DNA of 54,244 bases, taken from assembly GCA_023853785.1 (NCBI GenBank), contig JAJIRX010000720.1:1-54244 (forward strand), in the 5' to 3' direction. The position numbers were made by a program, and so were the translations under genes. Position 1 is the first letter of the stretch; every line of letters starts with the position of its first letter. This document shows positions 1 to 10,587 of this stretch, in pieces. Source of the DNA: Psilocybe azurescens. Taxonomy: Eukaryota > Basidiomycota > Agaricomycetes > Agaricales > Agrocybaceae. Under the pieces are notes generated by a model, which searched no databases, was not told the DNA's origin, and worked only from the letters and a program-made list of their open reading frames with translations.

Positions 1-1141
1 GGTACCGGTTCCACGCGATTCTGGCATTCTGGCGACCGGTAATAATCATCTGCGCATTTGAAGATGAAACATAGAGCTTCGGGGCAAAACCGGACTTGTG
101 CGGCTTCTCCCCAACAAAGAAGGTAAAGCGCAATCTGCCGCAGGCGATCGTATTGGCTCATGGTATTCATAGCCTCCCGCCAGCGATCAAGGGCGGTGTT
201 TAGTGACTTTTCATGCGGCTGACGCTTGCCTCCTCGTTTCGACTTGAGGCGGTTGAGGCCGGGATTCTGGGTTTGACCAATGGCGTCATCAAGGTCGAGC
301 TGAGCGGCGAAATACCATTTCCGATAGTTGGCATTATGACCGCCAATGTAATCGGCGTGGAGTGTGAGTAGGGCCTGATTGGGTGACATTCGGGATGCCC
401 TGCTATCGAGCAGCTGCATCAAGAAATCGAACTACGGCGCAGAAAAAAAAACATGAGTTTTGTGCTCTGTTTCAAGACAAAAAGGAAGTTGATGGGAAGC
501 TCAGAGCAAGAAGCCAAGAACAAAAGGCTTGGCGTGGTACACTGGGGAGAGGAGAGGGAAATTGAACATACCATATTCCGCATAGAATCCCTCTGAAAAC
601 CGAACTTTTGCGTCAGATCAAGAAAGATGTCTTCTATTTCCTCCTTGGAGTGGGATTTGGCGCTCTGCGCTCCATGCGGGATAAGCCTCCCGCGAGCCGG
701 CCGGTCCTCCATACTCCATGAAGGTTGGAGTTGAAGAATCGGGATAGCCCATACGACTACCATGAGGGGGACCTAGGGACTCTGAAGAGGGAGCAGGCCG
801 CTGGCCGTAGACATCAGGGTCTGAATCTGTATCAGGTAGGGCTGATATGAACCAAAACGGCAAGTAAGTTGAATCTGCAGATAAAAAAGAGGCATAAAGA
901 GAGGGTGCGTACGATAGTCGTAGTTTCCATTGTTATCGTAGTCATTCACAGCTGGGATGCTTGTGTCTGAGTTGTATGTCTCCCTATAGTCGCGCCTTCC
1001 GCCAAACTCAACGTGGTCCGAGTCATTATCGTAATAGCGTCGTTGTTGTGCAGAATTGAAAGGATCGGTTGAGTGGGCGTCTAGAGAGGGCGAAGAGGAG
1101 GGATAGCCCTCCTGACTTGTAGGCCCTGGACGAGCAGGCAT
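1..1141 (-). CDS. FKS1: 1,3-beta-D-glucan synthase catalytic subunit (5' part, cut by window edge)
   Basis: Integral membrane enzyme that makes cell-wall beta-1,3-glucan from UDP-glucose; only the cytosolic N-terminal part lies here. The ATG at 1141 opens a disordered Tyr/Ser/Pro-rich leader ([13 protein letters not shown]...). The conserved block follows, with [20 protein letters not shown], the [10 protein letters not shown] segment, [27 protein letters not shown] and [13 protein letters not shown], all hallmarks of fungal FKS proteins. Introns read as 842-912 (71 nt) and 432-571 (140 nt), both GT-AG on the minus strand. The frame breaks near 648-652, between ERQIP and SKEEIED, where two bases seem to be missing from a CT-rich stretch. 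An essential gene is unlikely to be dead, so I treat this as a probable sequence error. Family identity is very secure; the transmembrane and catalytic parts lie outside the window. Confidence 0.93.
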
Positions 1142-3833
1142 GCTGCGAAGGGGGGCAGTGGACGGAGGGAACGACGGGTGGGTGGGAGTGTGTATGGTAG
1201 ACAACGAAATGACGAAACACGAGCAAACCTCAGCCCACCTATTCAACCCCGCTACCGGCAACTTCCGATTCTCCTTTTCTGCGGCTGTTCGTATTTCCAA
1301 GGTCTGCCAAGCCAGTCCCTCCAGACTCTGGCCACTCACAAATCCACTGCGGTCTGTTCTCCCCGCGGCCCAAATCGGATAAAAGGATCCACTATGCGCT
1401 GCCCATTGCACAGACCACTATTTATAGCCCGCCGTTGTGTCTGCCAGCTGTTCACCCGCCAATTCCCTTAGCTAACCCTCCTAGACAACAATCACTCGCC
1501 TGGCCGGACATCGGTCAGCATGACGGCGGCGCCTTCTAATTCCCACTTTTCACTGTAGCTTTCGAAAAACTCTGTGCTTGGGGGCTCATGCGGCTTGCGT
1601 GACCAAACACTATCTTCAACTGTCGGTGATTCCAGACCTTCACGTGTCATAAAGCAGTACAATGTCCCAAAACTCGTTCCTCAAGGCCTTCTTACAAGTT
1701 ATTTCGGGTGCAGTGTTGGCAAATCCGTGCTGCGTGGTGCACCGATAAGTAAGCGACTAAAGATAACTAACCTCTCGTCGATTATCCTCTCGACGACAGG
1801 CATTCTGTCCCTCGAACTTTCCATCCTAGTTTATCATGAAAAAATTCGTACAATCGTCGTCATACCTTTGATAACCCGCTTATCTGTACTCCAAAGCCAC
1901 GCTGAACTAAGAACTTCTCAGCCCGTACTTATTTCCCGGTTGCGCAGTCGGCAATTGGGATGATGTTTTGTTCCGTTTGTTACAGTTTCAAAGTGTTTTT
2001 TCCGTTGCTCCAAACTACTGCTGAAGGTGAACATATAGTAGTATATACGGAGAGGCCTTCAACGCGTACATTTTCTTGCATCAAATCCACGAATTCTCAG
2101 TGATGGTATCGGTGTGTTTCAAACAAAGCCGAGCTTTGAGACCAAGATATTCTCATAGGCAAAGACAGTATTTGTGCTCCAGTCAGCACAATCCAACTAC
2201 GTACTCATTGCTGACACCAAAGTCGTTTGCCGGCCTAATGGTGTTCAATCTGAATCAATCATGTACGTACAGATTGTCCTCGATGCTGTAAATGGCGCAG
2301 ATGGCGGTGATAAAAATAATCTTCCAGTGTCACTGGTACTGCGGTTCGTTTATGTACTTCAGGGCTTTCGATAGGACAAAGCAAGGCTAAAGCAGCCTGG
2401 CAGGCATCGCCATCGCCATTGACGCCCCTGAATGTTGAATGAGCCGGCGCATTAGACCGGTTGGATATTCCGCTGTTTCCGAGTCTCGAGACCACTCTCA
2501 GTGATAAAGAATCAAGCTCTCGTTCCGTCGAGCCTGCCCGGGCCAGTGGGTTATTTTTTCTTTCATTCGCCAATATCAGAGTCTATCAGAGTAGGCATAC
2601 ATATCGCCCCAAAATAACTCAAGATCGCCAGAAATTGGCCGGCAGCTACGGATTCGCGGACAGTAAGCGAAGTGAGCGTCGGTAAATCGCCGACTTCATT
2701 TAGGCCTTTTGCGTTCTATCTTCCGTATCCTTCGGCGATCCAAGCTTCAGTAAACCATTAATATTCGCTGCAGAACGGTGCGTTTGACATTTGTGCGTCT
2801 TGGCGCTTAGTCTATCAACTCGCTTCGAAAGGTTCAGGCTTGTCAGCGCAAAGACAATTCAAAAATCAAGGAAAAATTCAAAGAGAAAGGATTTGAACTG
2901 TTGGTTCTTTGGTCACCAGCTTTAGCGCCTACACATAAGTTCTTCCATCTTCGGGAGGAAATTTTCACAGATAACACTAAAATCTTTAATTTCGAGGTCA
3001 TTTGTAGACTTCTAGCTAACTTCGAAGTCTACCAAGTTGGCCCATTGCGCTTGTCAACAAAATTGACACTGGTCTGACAGTTAACTTCGGTCCTCGACCG
3101 ACCAGTCTCGGGCGCCCTCGCAAAGGTTTTAAAATCTTGAAAGCCTTATCGTAAATGACTGCTACTCTTACCTTTACCAGTTGCAAAGATGCTTGTACCT
3201 TCCACGCTCTGCGGTAGCCGTGAAACTGAGCCGCACGAACTGCACAGACTGCAGAACCAACCGTGCGTCAAATCATTGGAGACAGATTATGGAGACGCAA
3301 GCAGCACTTGCCCGCCTGAGCGACCATCATCGCAAGCTGCAGGAGAGCACGCCTCCCAGCAAAATTGGAGAACACAATTGACATTGGAGCTGCTGGAGAT
3401 TCTAATTACATTGAAATCTCCGTGCCGCTCATCCTCGGAGCTGTGTGCTAGAGATAGCTCAATACCGTGTGGTCGACGCCCGGATTTTGGAAAATATTCA
3501 AGCGTGAACGATGATTAGCTTAGGATGAAAACCGTTTTCAAAAAGAACGCACGTAGCACTGCTGTCCAAACACGAGATTTGCATACTGTAGGTCATTCAG
3601 ATCTGCAGGACAGTCAGGTAATACAGTCATGTACGAGCGAGATGGTTACCAGACCCAGGCTGATGATCGACTGGCGAGCTGGACGTGCAGCTTCTTGCAA
3701 GTCCACGATAAATGCAACAAATCGACAGAGTCAAGTCCTTTGTATATCTGAAAGCGGGTTCCGCTGAATTAGTCTATGCGTTCGGATATTTAGCAATGAA
3801 TGCACCTCAAACTAGATATATATCCGGAGGTAT
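1142..3833. other. Long gap upstream of the glucan synthase; no supported gene
   Basis: The first few hundred bases should contain the FKS1 promoter and 5' leader. Open frames on both strands are short, lack homology I recognise, or open with TTG or CTG instead of ATG. One stretch at 3289-3451 has protein-like composition and is listed separately. Confidence 0.5.
3289..3451 (+). pseudogene. Possible coding remnant with one frame change
   Basis: From the ATG at 3289 the frame reads METQAALARLSDHHRKLQES, then PPSK. A one-base change near 3362-3368 continues it as LENTIDIGAAGDSNYIEIS, ending VPLILGAVC and a stop at 3449-3451. Composition (Ala/Leu/Gln helix, then an acidic tail) looks like the C-terminus of a real protein, and the upstream bases CTTACCTTTACCAG resemble a 3' splice site. 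I cannot name the family. It may be the last exon of a gene whose 5' part I could not trace, or chance. Confidence 0.25.
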
Positions 3834-4067
3834 CTAATTCAGACTTGCTCGACAAATCGTGTCTGCCCCAAGGTCTGTGGCATCTGTGGCATCTTCGGCA
3901 TATGTCCTTGCAATCTTTCGTTTCTTTCTTGGGGGTTTGTGGACGCGCTCATCTTCTCCTTCGTCGTGTACCGTCTTCAAGGGTTCCTGGGTGTCGTTAT
4001 CTTGAACCGAAGCCAAAGCTACTGGGGCAGGAAAGCGCATAGCTAGTCGTTGCGAGCGTCGCATCAT
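3834..4067 (-). CDS. Orphan N-terminus resembling F-box-like proteins
   Basis: From two tandem ATG codons at 4062-4067 the frame reads MMRRSQRLAMRF, an acidic linker (DEGEDERVHK), then a basic nuclear-localisation-like motif PPRKKRK, and stops after about 77 residues. Mushroom F-box proteins often begin with an RRS-x-RLA motif followed by a basic patch and then the F-box. The F-box itself is not found downstream. The piece may be the first exon of a spliced gene, a truncated copy, or chance. The frame is open and codon-like, but identity is only suggestive. Confidence 0.28.
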   Translation of the reverse strand: MMRRSQRLAMRFPAPVALASVQDNDTQEPLKTVHDEGEDERVHKPPRKKRKIARTYAEDATDATDLGADTICRASLN

Positions 4068-4924
4068 GAAAGGTAGAGAAAGAAAGAGGTATATCGAATC
4101 CATAGCTTACCGCCAGAACAAGAACAATTACAATATTCTCGAATGGGCCCCACCGTTCGCCGCCAGCATTCAAAGTGTTATGGCTCAAATGTAATATGGT
4201 GCCAGAGTTATCAGGTTATTGTATGCACGGGTGGCGCGCGCGTTCGCAGACAAACAAAGAACTGTAACCGCCGCGCTGCTCTTTAGAAAGCTGCCGATGC
4301 CGCCGTCTCCTTTTTAGGGGCTTATGCATATGATCCAGTTGTCAGTGTTCCAAGAACAAGAAATTTTTGAAACGATGCCACAAATAAATTTACTTGAGTA
4401 TAGTATTATCACTCATTTTAGCATACTTCTCTCCTCGAATGGAAGACATTTCATTATTGACTCGACATCAAGTTGTCAAATATCGCACTTCCCAACAACC
4501 GGGCTATACTTATGATGTCCTGCAGTTCGACTTAATTGTTTACAGACCTTTGCAAACCACCAGATTGTCGTCCTTACATGACGGGGTGGACGAAGGTGAC
4601 ATGTCCAGCCCCAGCTCCTCAGTTGTCTCATTGCCAGTCGTAACTCGACCGGAATGCGCGATAAGAGTAAGCGTAGGCCCTGAAATGGATACCACTGGTG
4701 CCTCCTATTTATGAATGTACCCGTCGCCTGACAGTACTAGACGATTAGCACCTAACCAGAGCAGGAGGTCAAGCCTTCTCCGCCATGTTCTACCTCAACG
4801 AAGAACAAACACTGAAGATACGAGAAAGCACAAAATTACATGCCAGTGTTGAGCGAGGAAGCTGAAGCCTGGTTCAAGCTCCTCGCATATTACGACGAGT
4901 ACGAAGATATTCGACGATAGTTGA
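4068..4924. other. Gap without supported gene
   Basis: Short open frames only. On the plus strand, 4830-4918 can be read as a 26-codon ORF ending AYYDEYEDIRR, but nothing supports it. Confidence 0.4.
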
Positions 4925-5101
4925 CTAGTTATAGGAATGATCCTGAAAATTCTTGGGATAGCTAAGGCGAGCTTCCTGGTCTGTACTGGTGTAAAAGTAG
5001 CGGATAAGGGAGTCGCCCGCTTTGTAGGACGAGAACAAAGGCGAGGCTGGAGACGGACGTTCGGTGACGCATAGTTGATAGTCAATCATTCCTAGAACCA
5101 T
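4925..5101 (-). CDS. Small ORF just downstream of UPF3, function unknown
   Basis: A 58-codon frame from the ATG at 5101 (MVLGMIDYQLC...) contains YKAGDSLIRYFYTSTDQEAR and ends NFQDHSYN. It has no premature stop, a balanced amino-acid mix and no low complexity. It lies on the same strand as UPF3, 91 nt beyond its stop codon. It may be a short gene, a terminal exon of something unrecognised, or part of the UPF3 3' UTR. I do not recognise the sequence. Confidence 0.25.
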   Translation of the reverse strand: MVLGMIDYQLCVTERPSPASPLFSSYKAGDSLIRYFYTSTDQEARLSYPKNFQDHSYN

Positions 5102-5191
5102 AGAACAACCTTAACGTGAATTAAATGGCAGATTAAAAGATAATAAAATACCTGACTTGAGTCAGCTTGAGCTACACTTATGAAAAGCTTG

Positions 5192-6937
5192 TTAACCGCC
5201 TTTCGGGGCACCACCACCACCACTTCCTCCACCTCCGCCACCTCCACCTCCGCCACCACGACCTCTTCCCACCCTCGTCCACGACGCCCACCACCACCGC
5301 GAGATGCATTTCCACCTGAACCGGATGGACCAGTTGGAATTTCTGGCAATACGACGACTCCTGCAGGCCCTTCCTTCCGGATGACAGGAGGAACCTCGGC
5401 ACGTTGCAAGATACTTGGGACTTTGACTTGAGGTGCTTCAGATGCGTTGCCTCCTCCACCACCGCCGCCGCCACGACCCCCACGTCGTGTCTTCTTCTCC
5501 TTTGGGGATTGCGGTGGCAGCGGTTTATCAGTATCCGATCCGTCTATCCTGGCAAACACCTGCGGCGCCTGAGCGACAGCACTGGAAGACCCTGCTTCCT
5601 TTACCTCCTTATCCTTCTCTCTTTCCTCTCACGTTTCTTCCTCTCGGTGGCGGCACCAGCAAGCCCAGCCACGCCGCTCAACGCAGCCTCGAATTGGCGG
5701 GATGCTAACCCAATGACGGGGCGCGTACGTCGGGGAGGAGCGGCGGGAGTTACGGATGATGCTACGCTGCCGCCGTCCGGTGGGGGTGTGGGAGGTACGG
5801 CGATGTTGGATGAATTTGTGCGGTTCTCTTGTTTGGCGGCTGGAGGGGCACGAGGTGGTCGAGGTGGTTTCACGGGTTTGGCTGTGGATTGGTTTGAGGC
5901 AGGTGCATTGTTGCTTGTATTGGGAGGGTTCTTCGACACCTGGCCAGAGGATTTGGAGGGTTTGAGCTCTGAATTCCCGGCCGGACCTGTACCTTTCTTA
6001 GACCCTTCTTGCTTGTTCCAGACGTCGCGGCAGCGGGTTCGGAAGGTTTGTTGGAAGATGGCGGGACGTTTGCCTTCTTCTTTCCTCCTTTCTGGAGGAA
6101 ATCGCGGTTTGGTAGTGTGCATGATTGCGGAGGATGGCTTCCTTGTCCCTGTTGGCGCTCTTTTCTGCCTTGAGAGCTTCCAGAAGGGGGTTGTCTTGGG
6201 CGGTGGAGGTGGTTGAGAAGATGCAACTGTGAGATAGTCAATATATGCGTGTAAAAAGGAGATAAATGCCTACTGAGTGATTCTAGCGTAACAGGTTCGG
6301 GATTCTCAGAAGCTTTCAGAGATTCAAGGAAAGAAATGTAATCTTCATCTGATGTATGTATGCATGGGTAAGAATACAGTCTAGAAGAAGATTGAAGGGC
6401 GGACCTTTCTCGATGGTCGCATTGCGACTGTCTGGCTTCCGCTTTTCGGAAGGTACTTTAGGGTATGGAGCAAACTCTACCACGGCTTGTGACTCGTTTC
6501 CTAGATCTTGTTAGCATGTGGTGCCCATTGGAGTTGGGATGGTCAATCATCGCACCTGCTTTATCTCTGAAAACATGGCCATCGTATTCCTTGCTGAACA
6601 GAGCCAGCTGATCTTCGTTTCTGAAAGCAATGTATGCGAGAGGGTACATTCTCTTTGTTTAATCTGTCTAGACATCAAAACCAGCCGATATAGCAATCAG
6701 AGTGAAGACTCAGCGCACTTCTTGCGCAGCTTCCGGGATAGTATATTCTCCAACTCGCTGTTTCCTCAGTGACCCAGGGCTGGACGCTCTGCCAGAATAC
6801 ATCTTCTGGAAGATTGGGCGGCAGTCGTCGAACTACGGTCTTCAGACGCTCAGAGGCGAGGGTAATGAGCCCTTCCGCTCTTTGTCTTTGTCCTTCTTCG
6901 ACTTTGTAGATTTGGCGGGAGCGGGCGCCGTAGACAT
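5192..6937 (-). CDS. UPF3: Nonsense-mediated mRNA decay factor Upf3/Smg4
   Basis: Upf3 links spliced or translated mRNA to Upf2 and Upf1 in nonsense-mediated decay and shuttles between nucleus and cytoplasm. After a Lys-rich start (MSTAPAPAKSTKSKKDKDKE, ATG at 6937) comes the RNP-like Upf3 domain: VVRRLPPNLPEDVFWQSV, KENVPSR, AYIAFRNEDQLALFSKEYDG, HVFRDKAGNESQAVVEFAPY and RNATIEKDEDYISFLESL. A disordered Pro/Lys-rich middle and a long Gly/Arg tail follow, ending in APKGG at the stop (5192-5194). Introns lie near 6668-6718 and at three later points, each with GT-AG ends. The frame changes at least six times: after the start, in SRAYIAF, before LLEALKAEK, at HYQNRDF, at KKGSKKG and in the Gly tail. 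Most sites are homopolymers one base short. Identity is secure; the gene is probably intact in the organism. It diverges from SYF2. Confidence 0.92.
5205..5300 (-). repeat. GGN trinucleotide-rich tract encoding the Upf3 Gly tail
   Basis: On the minus strand the bases are an imperfect (GGN)n run. In the frame ending at 5192 it encodes about 20 glycines broken by Arg and Ser. In the shifted frame it reads as Val/Glu repeats, which shows how a one-base error disguises the real C-terminus. A second, shorter Gly tract lies near 5450-5480. Confidence 0.7.
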
Positions 6938-7854
6938 GGGCTTTATCACTGTCGAGTGGGTTGTGAGTCGAATAGTACGACTCGATTACTTAGGAACCCC
7001 ATTGGTTCGCGGGAGGTACCGCTCGGCATTCCTCCGGCTCATATCGTATGCGCCATCGGAGTTTAAAATTAATGCGGTGGCCTATAAACAAATTTTCACA
7101 GCTGTACACTTCCTTGTTCCTCTGTCTTCGATGTTGTTAACGTCAAACTCCCTTCGCCTTTTGGTTCAAATGGTCAGTCTACCTTTCTGTTATTTTGTTA
7201 TCCTTCCTTCCCTCTACCATCTCGAGAACGATGAATAAGAATTCACATATCAAGCTCAACAGTCTTAGGGATTTATCCCACTGCTGATCCCATTCTGCAA
7301 TTCTGACACACCCTTATCTTTGACTTCGTTCTATTTTTTTCGATTGTACTGACCCTCTTACCCAGACTTCGGACAACGATTGTCGTTCTTATCTTTGAAC
7401 TTTAATGTCTCTGGTTTGGCTACTACCGTGCCAGTACTCCGCCGTTCGCACCATTGAAGTTTACACATTACCATTCGACATGTGAATGGGAGTGTTCTAC
7501 GAGTCGGATGAGACGTTATTCGTTATTTACATTCCTCGGTTGTATATCCCCTCCATGTGTATCGTCATTGGTCTATAATTCATGCTTCTTTTCCTATCTT
7601 TATGATCTTTTGTGTTCGTTGGCTTATGTCTCAGTGTCTTTGCACTTGGGCATCTGAGTAAGATAATTCTATGAGGGGCAACTGGTTGCAATGAAGATTT
7701 TACGCGTCGTCGGCGCAATGAAATTTTTGTTGCCATTTGTCATTGGAAGACTTGCTAACCGTGCGAACATTGATGCATTATGTAATATGAACATGAGCCA
7801 CCAGTGGTACGCCTGATTCTCTCGCTGCGAATTACTTCACTCTCCCTCATCAAT
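6938..7854. promoter_or_regulatory. Divergent promoter region between UPF3 and SYF2
   Basis: These 917 bp separate the start codons of two RNA-processing genes on opposite strands and must hold both promoters. The stretch 7120-7460 is T/C-rich with repeated TTCCTTC-type pyrimidine runs, usual for fungal 5' regions. I see no clear TATA box or conserved operator. Confidence 0.5.
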
Positions 7855-9078
7855 ATGCCGCCACGAACAAAGAAGGGCAAAAACCTGCACCCAAGAAAGC
7901 AGCAGAAGCTACACCGCCACCTGTTGACCCAGAAACCACCGGCGACGAGATCGCGGAAGATGTGACAATGGCTGGCGTTGAAGAGAGTAATCCTGGCTCG
8001 AGCAAGTCTGGAGATGTCACACCAACAGAACCAGAGGCTGGGGCGAAAGTTGAAACGAAGAAAATGACACTGGAGGAGCGGAAAGCTAAGCTGGACCAGC
8101 TGCGCAAGAAGATGGTGCATTTCGCTCTCATTCTCGACCTGCAACGACGTATGGATCGCTGACCGTGACTTTCTGACTTCTAGGCCGCTTCAACGAAGGC
8201 CAATCGTACTGCACTCGTTGAAGAGTCTGCAAAGGCGAAGGTTACTGCTCGAGACGCTGCTCGTTTAGACAGGCAGCGGAAGTTGGCCGAAACACTGCGT
8301 TTGAAGGCAGACGCAGAGGAAAGGGGCGAGGACGTGGAGCGACAGAAGAATTGGGAGTATACCATTGAAGAGAATGATGAATGGGAGAAAAGCTTGCTCG
8401 CAAGAAGCGGAGAGCAGACTTTGAGTTCCATGGTACGCTCTGGGTGCTATCGCCTGGTAAAGCGAGTTGAATATACTGACGTGATTGTCACTTTCCACCA
8501 GACGATGCGCATGCTGCCCGGAGACGGTACAAGAAAGACTTAGACCTCATCAAGCCCGACCTCACCTCATAATAAGCAGAAAGCTATCGCTATGGGCCAG
8601 AACGCTGGTGCTCTAGTGGGATTTGATCCAATTGCAGGATCTTCATCCGAGGTGGCCATCAGCCAGGAGCAAAGACTAGCCGCGGAGGACCTTTACAGGG
8701 ATGCGAACACACTTATCTATGGCGACAGCAAACCTTCAGAGGATGCCATTGACAGAGTAGTCAGCAAGATTAACAAGGAGTAAGTATTATTGCTTGTGGA
8801 ACCCCATCTGGCTTTCGTTCTAATCTTTCGCGTCTATCTTTAGTATCGACAAGAAGGGCAAATTCTCTCGCAAGCGCCTCAACGAAGAAGAGGGCGATAT
8901 CACATATATCAACGAGCACAATCGCGTTTTCAAAAAAAAGGTATTTATCAGCTTTATTATGGACGCCTTTCGTCATTTGCTAAATGGTCCGCCTTCCTTT
9001 TTCAAAAAGATTGCCCGTTACTACGACAAATATACGGCCGAGATTCGCGCCAGCTTCGAACGAGGGACAGCTCTCTAA
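7855..9078 (+). CDS. SYF2: Pre-mRNA-splicing factor SYF2
   Basis: SYF2 is a nuclear NineTeen-complex protein needed for spliceosome progression. Landmarks in order: a Lys/Ala-rich start (MPPRTKKGK), ERKAKLDQLRKKM, a coiled-coil-like stretch rich in Ala, Arg and Lys, RQKNWEYTIEENDEWE, HAARRRYKKDLDLIKPDL, MGQNAGALVGFDP, EQRLAAEDLYRDANTLIYGD, and the family's C-terminal block KFSRKRLNEEEGDITYINEH and ARYYDKYTAEIRASFERG. Introns read as 8115-8183, 8433-8501, 8780-8843 and 8941-9009; the last has a weak 3' site. About 318 residues. The frame breaks three times: an A run at 7879-7883 one base short, another at 8388-8391 one base short, and about two bases missing near 8570. Identity is certain; the breaks look like errors. 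Confidence 0.94.
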
Positions 9079-10587
9079 ATGCACCTTCGTTTTCTTCCAT
9101 GTTTCCGCTCGAGCTTGCAAGCATCCTCCTGAACCATTATCACATTCTGGAAACCCGCGATTTCAGTTTTGAAAACACCATTGCACCTTTTTATCTCCAT
9201 TTTGTATTGCTAATTTAATGCTGTAATATTGTAAAGACACGACACGAAACTAGACAACAGGACTATCTAGAGTCTACTCAATTGACAGCAGTGGTCTAAA
9301 AGAGTGCGCGTCCCGTGGTCACCGTCCCGGTCAAGTTACTTTCTCCAGAAAACCGTGTTTCAATCGGGATTTCTGTTGGGTTCGTCTAACGTCGGTCTTT
9401 ACTCAATTGTATCATCGATTTTTTCTCAGGATTACCAGACCATCCATATTGATCGCCAACCTTCAAAGCTCTAATTCTGGTGGCTATCAAACGCAGCGTC
9501 GCCCAGCAAAATGTTGTGATGAAGTATAAGGATCGTAGTGGCAGTTATACCTTCATAAATGAAGGCTTCTTTCTGATCTGATAACTCTTGAATCCCAACC
9601 AAAGTTTTGAGAAACTTGACGAGTTGTTGTTACCATTATATGCTGCTAAAATTCTTGACATGTCCCCAATCCCACAATAATCTCATGGCTACCCATTCGG
9701 ACGATTCAAAAATGTGTAAAGTCCCCTATCGCTAAACTTTTATCACCATCGCCTCAGAGGAAACCACAGGACGGTGAGCATTATAGCTACAGTTCCCTTC
9801 TTTTTCTAAGACACTCCCTACATTTTCTGACCGGAATTACTACATTTTCAGTTTTGTATTCACTTCTCATGACCGGATTCAACATCTAGTTCAAGGTTGC
9901 TACCAACTTTGTTAACTCAGCAAACCCTCACTGGATTAGGAATGGTTGGGGAGCTCATTGCATTCAGGATACGAGCTCCCAGAACAGGCGTGGATGGCAT
10001 CCTCAACTGCACAGACGAATTTGTCAATTTACCTTCATTAGCTTCAATTCCGGAGCCCATTATTACTCACGACTGAGCTTGCAAAGTACATTGCTCATGC
10101 AGCCGCCTCCAGTTTGTACTTATTCAATGAAGTTGTGCCATCCATCCACCCTATCCTAATTATAACACGACATCTAGGCTTCCAAACGTCACGGTACATG
10201 TTGAGCTAGCCTAGTTGTCTTCAATTTGGTTGTGCATATGTGCAGATCTACAGCGAGTTCCCAAAGAACAATTAAAATTCATCGTGTTACGGCCCTAATA
10301 AGAGTCCAAGACGGTCAACGACCAACTGAAACTGAGGAGTGGTACTCGGAGCCAAGAAACCTGCTATGTTTTAGTGCTGTAGTTAAACGCCAGTCCAGTT
10401 CAGACAACCGTACTATGCAGCATGTCCACTGACAATCCCGCCATGTTTTAATTCCGTTAGAATGATTCTCTGGCGTGCTGCTGAAATATACAGGAGACGT
10501 CCGAGTCAGCTTCTCGGTGTACATTCAAAGAGGCTTAGAAATGCTGTTTCTAATCTATCATAGTTTGCTACATTCGACCCGCTTCAA
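9079..10587. other. Gap between SYF2 and the beta-lactamase-like gene
   Basis: AT-rich, with short open frames only. It holds the 3' ends of two convergent genes and about 1 kb in which I see no gene, repeat or RNA. Confidence 0.5.

Noticed and set aside
645..655. Programmed ribosomal frameshift in the FKS1 leader
   Set aside because: No slippery heptamer or downstream structure is evident, FKS genes are not known to use one, and similar breaks occur in many other genes here, so an error is simpler.
2259..2573. 104-codon minus-strand frame
   Set aside because: It opens with TTG, has no recognisable content and lies in the FKS1 upstream gap.
2885..2950. A tRNA-like T-loop string (GGATTTGAAC) on the plus strand
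   Set aside because: The flanking bases do not pair into a T stem or acceptor stem and no anticodon arm can be drawn.
5180..6216. Long plus-strand frames opposite UPF3 (for example 5404-6216)
   Set aside because: They are antisense shadows of the Gly- and Pro-rich UPF3 C-terminus; all family matches are on the minus strand.
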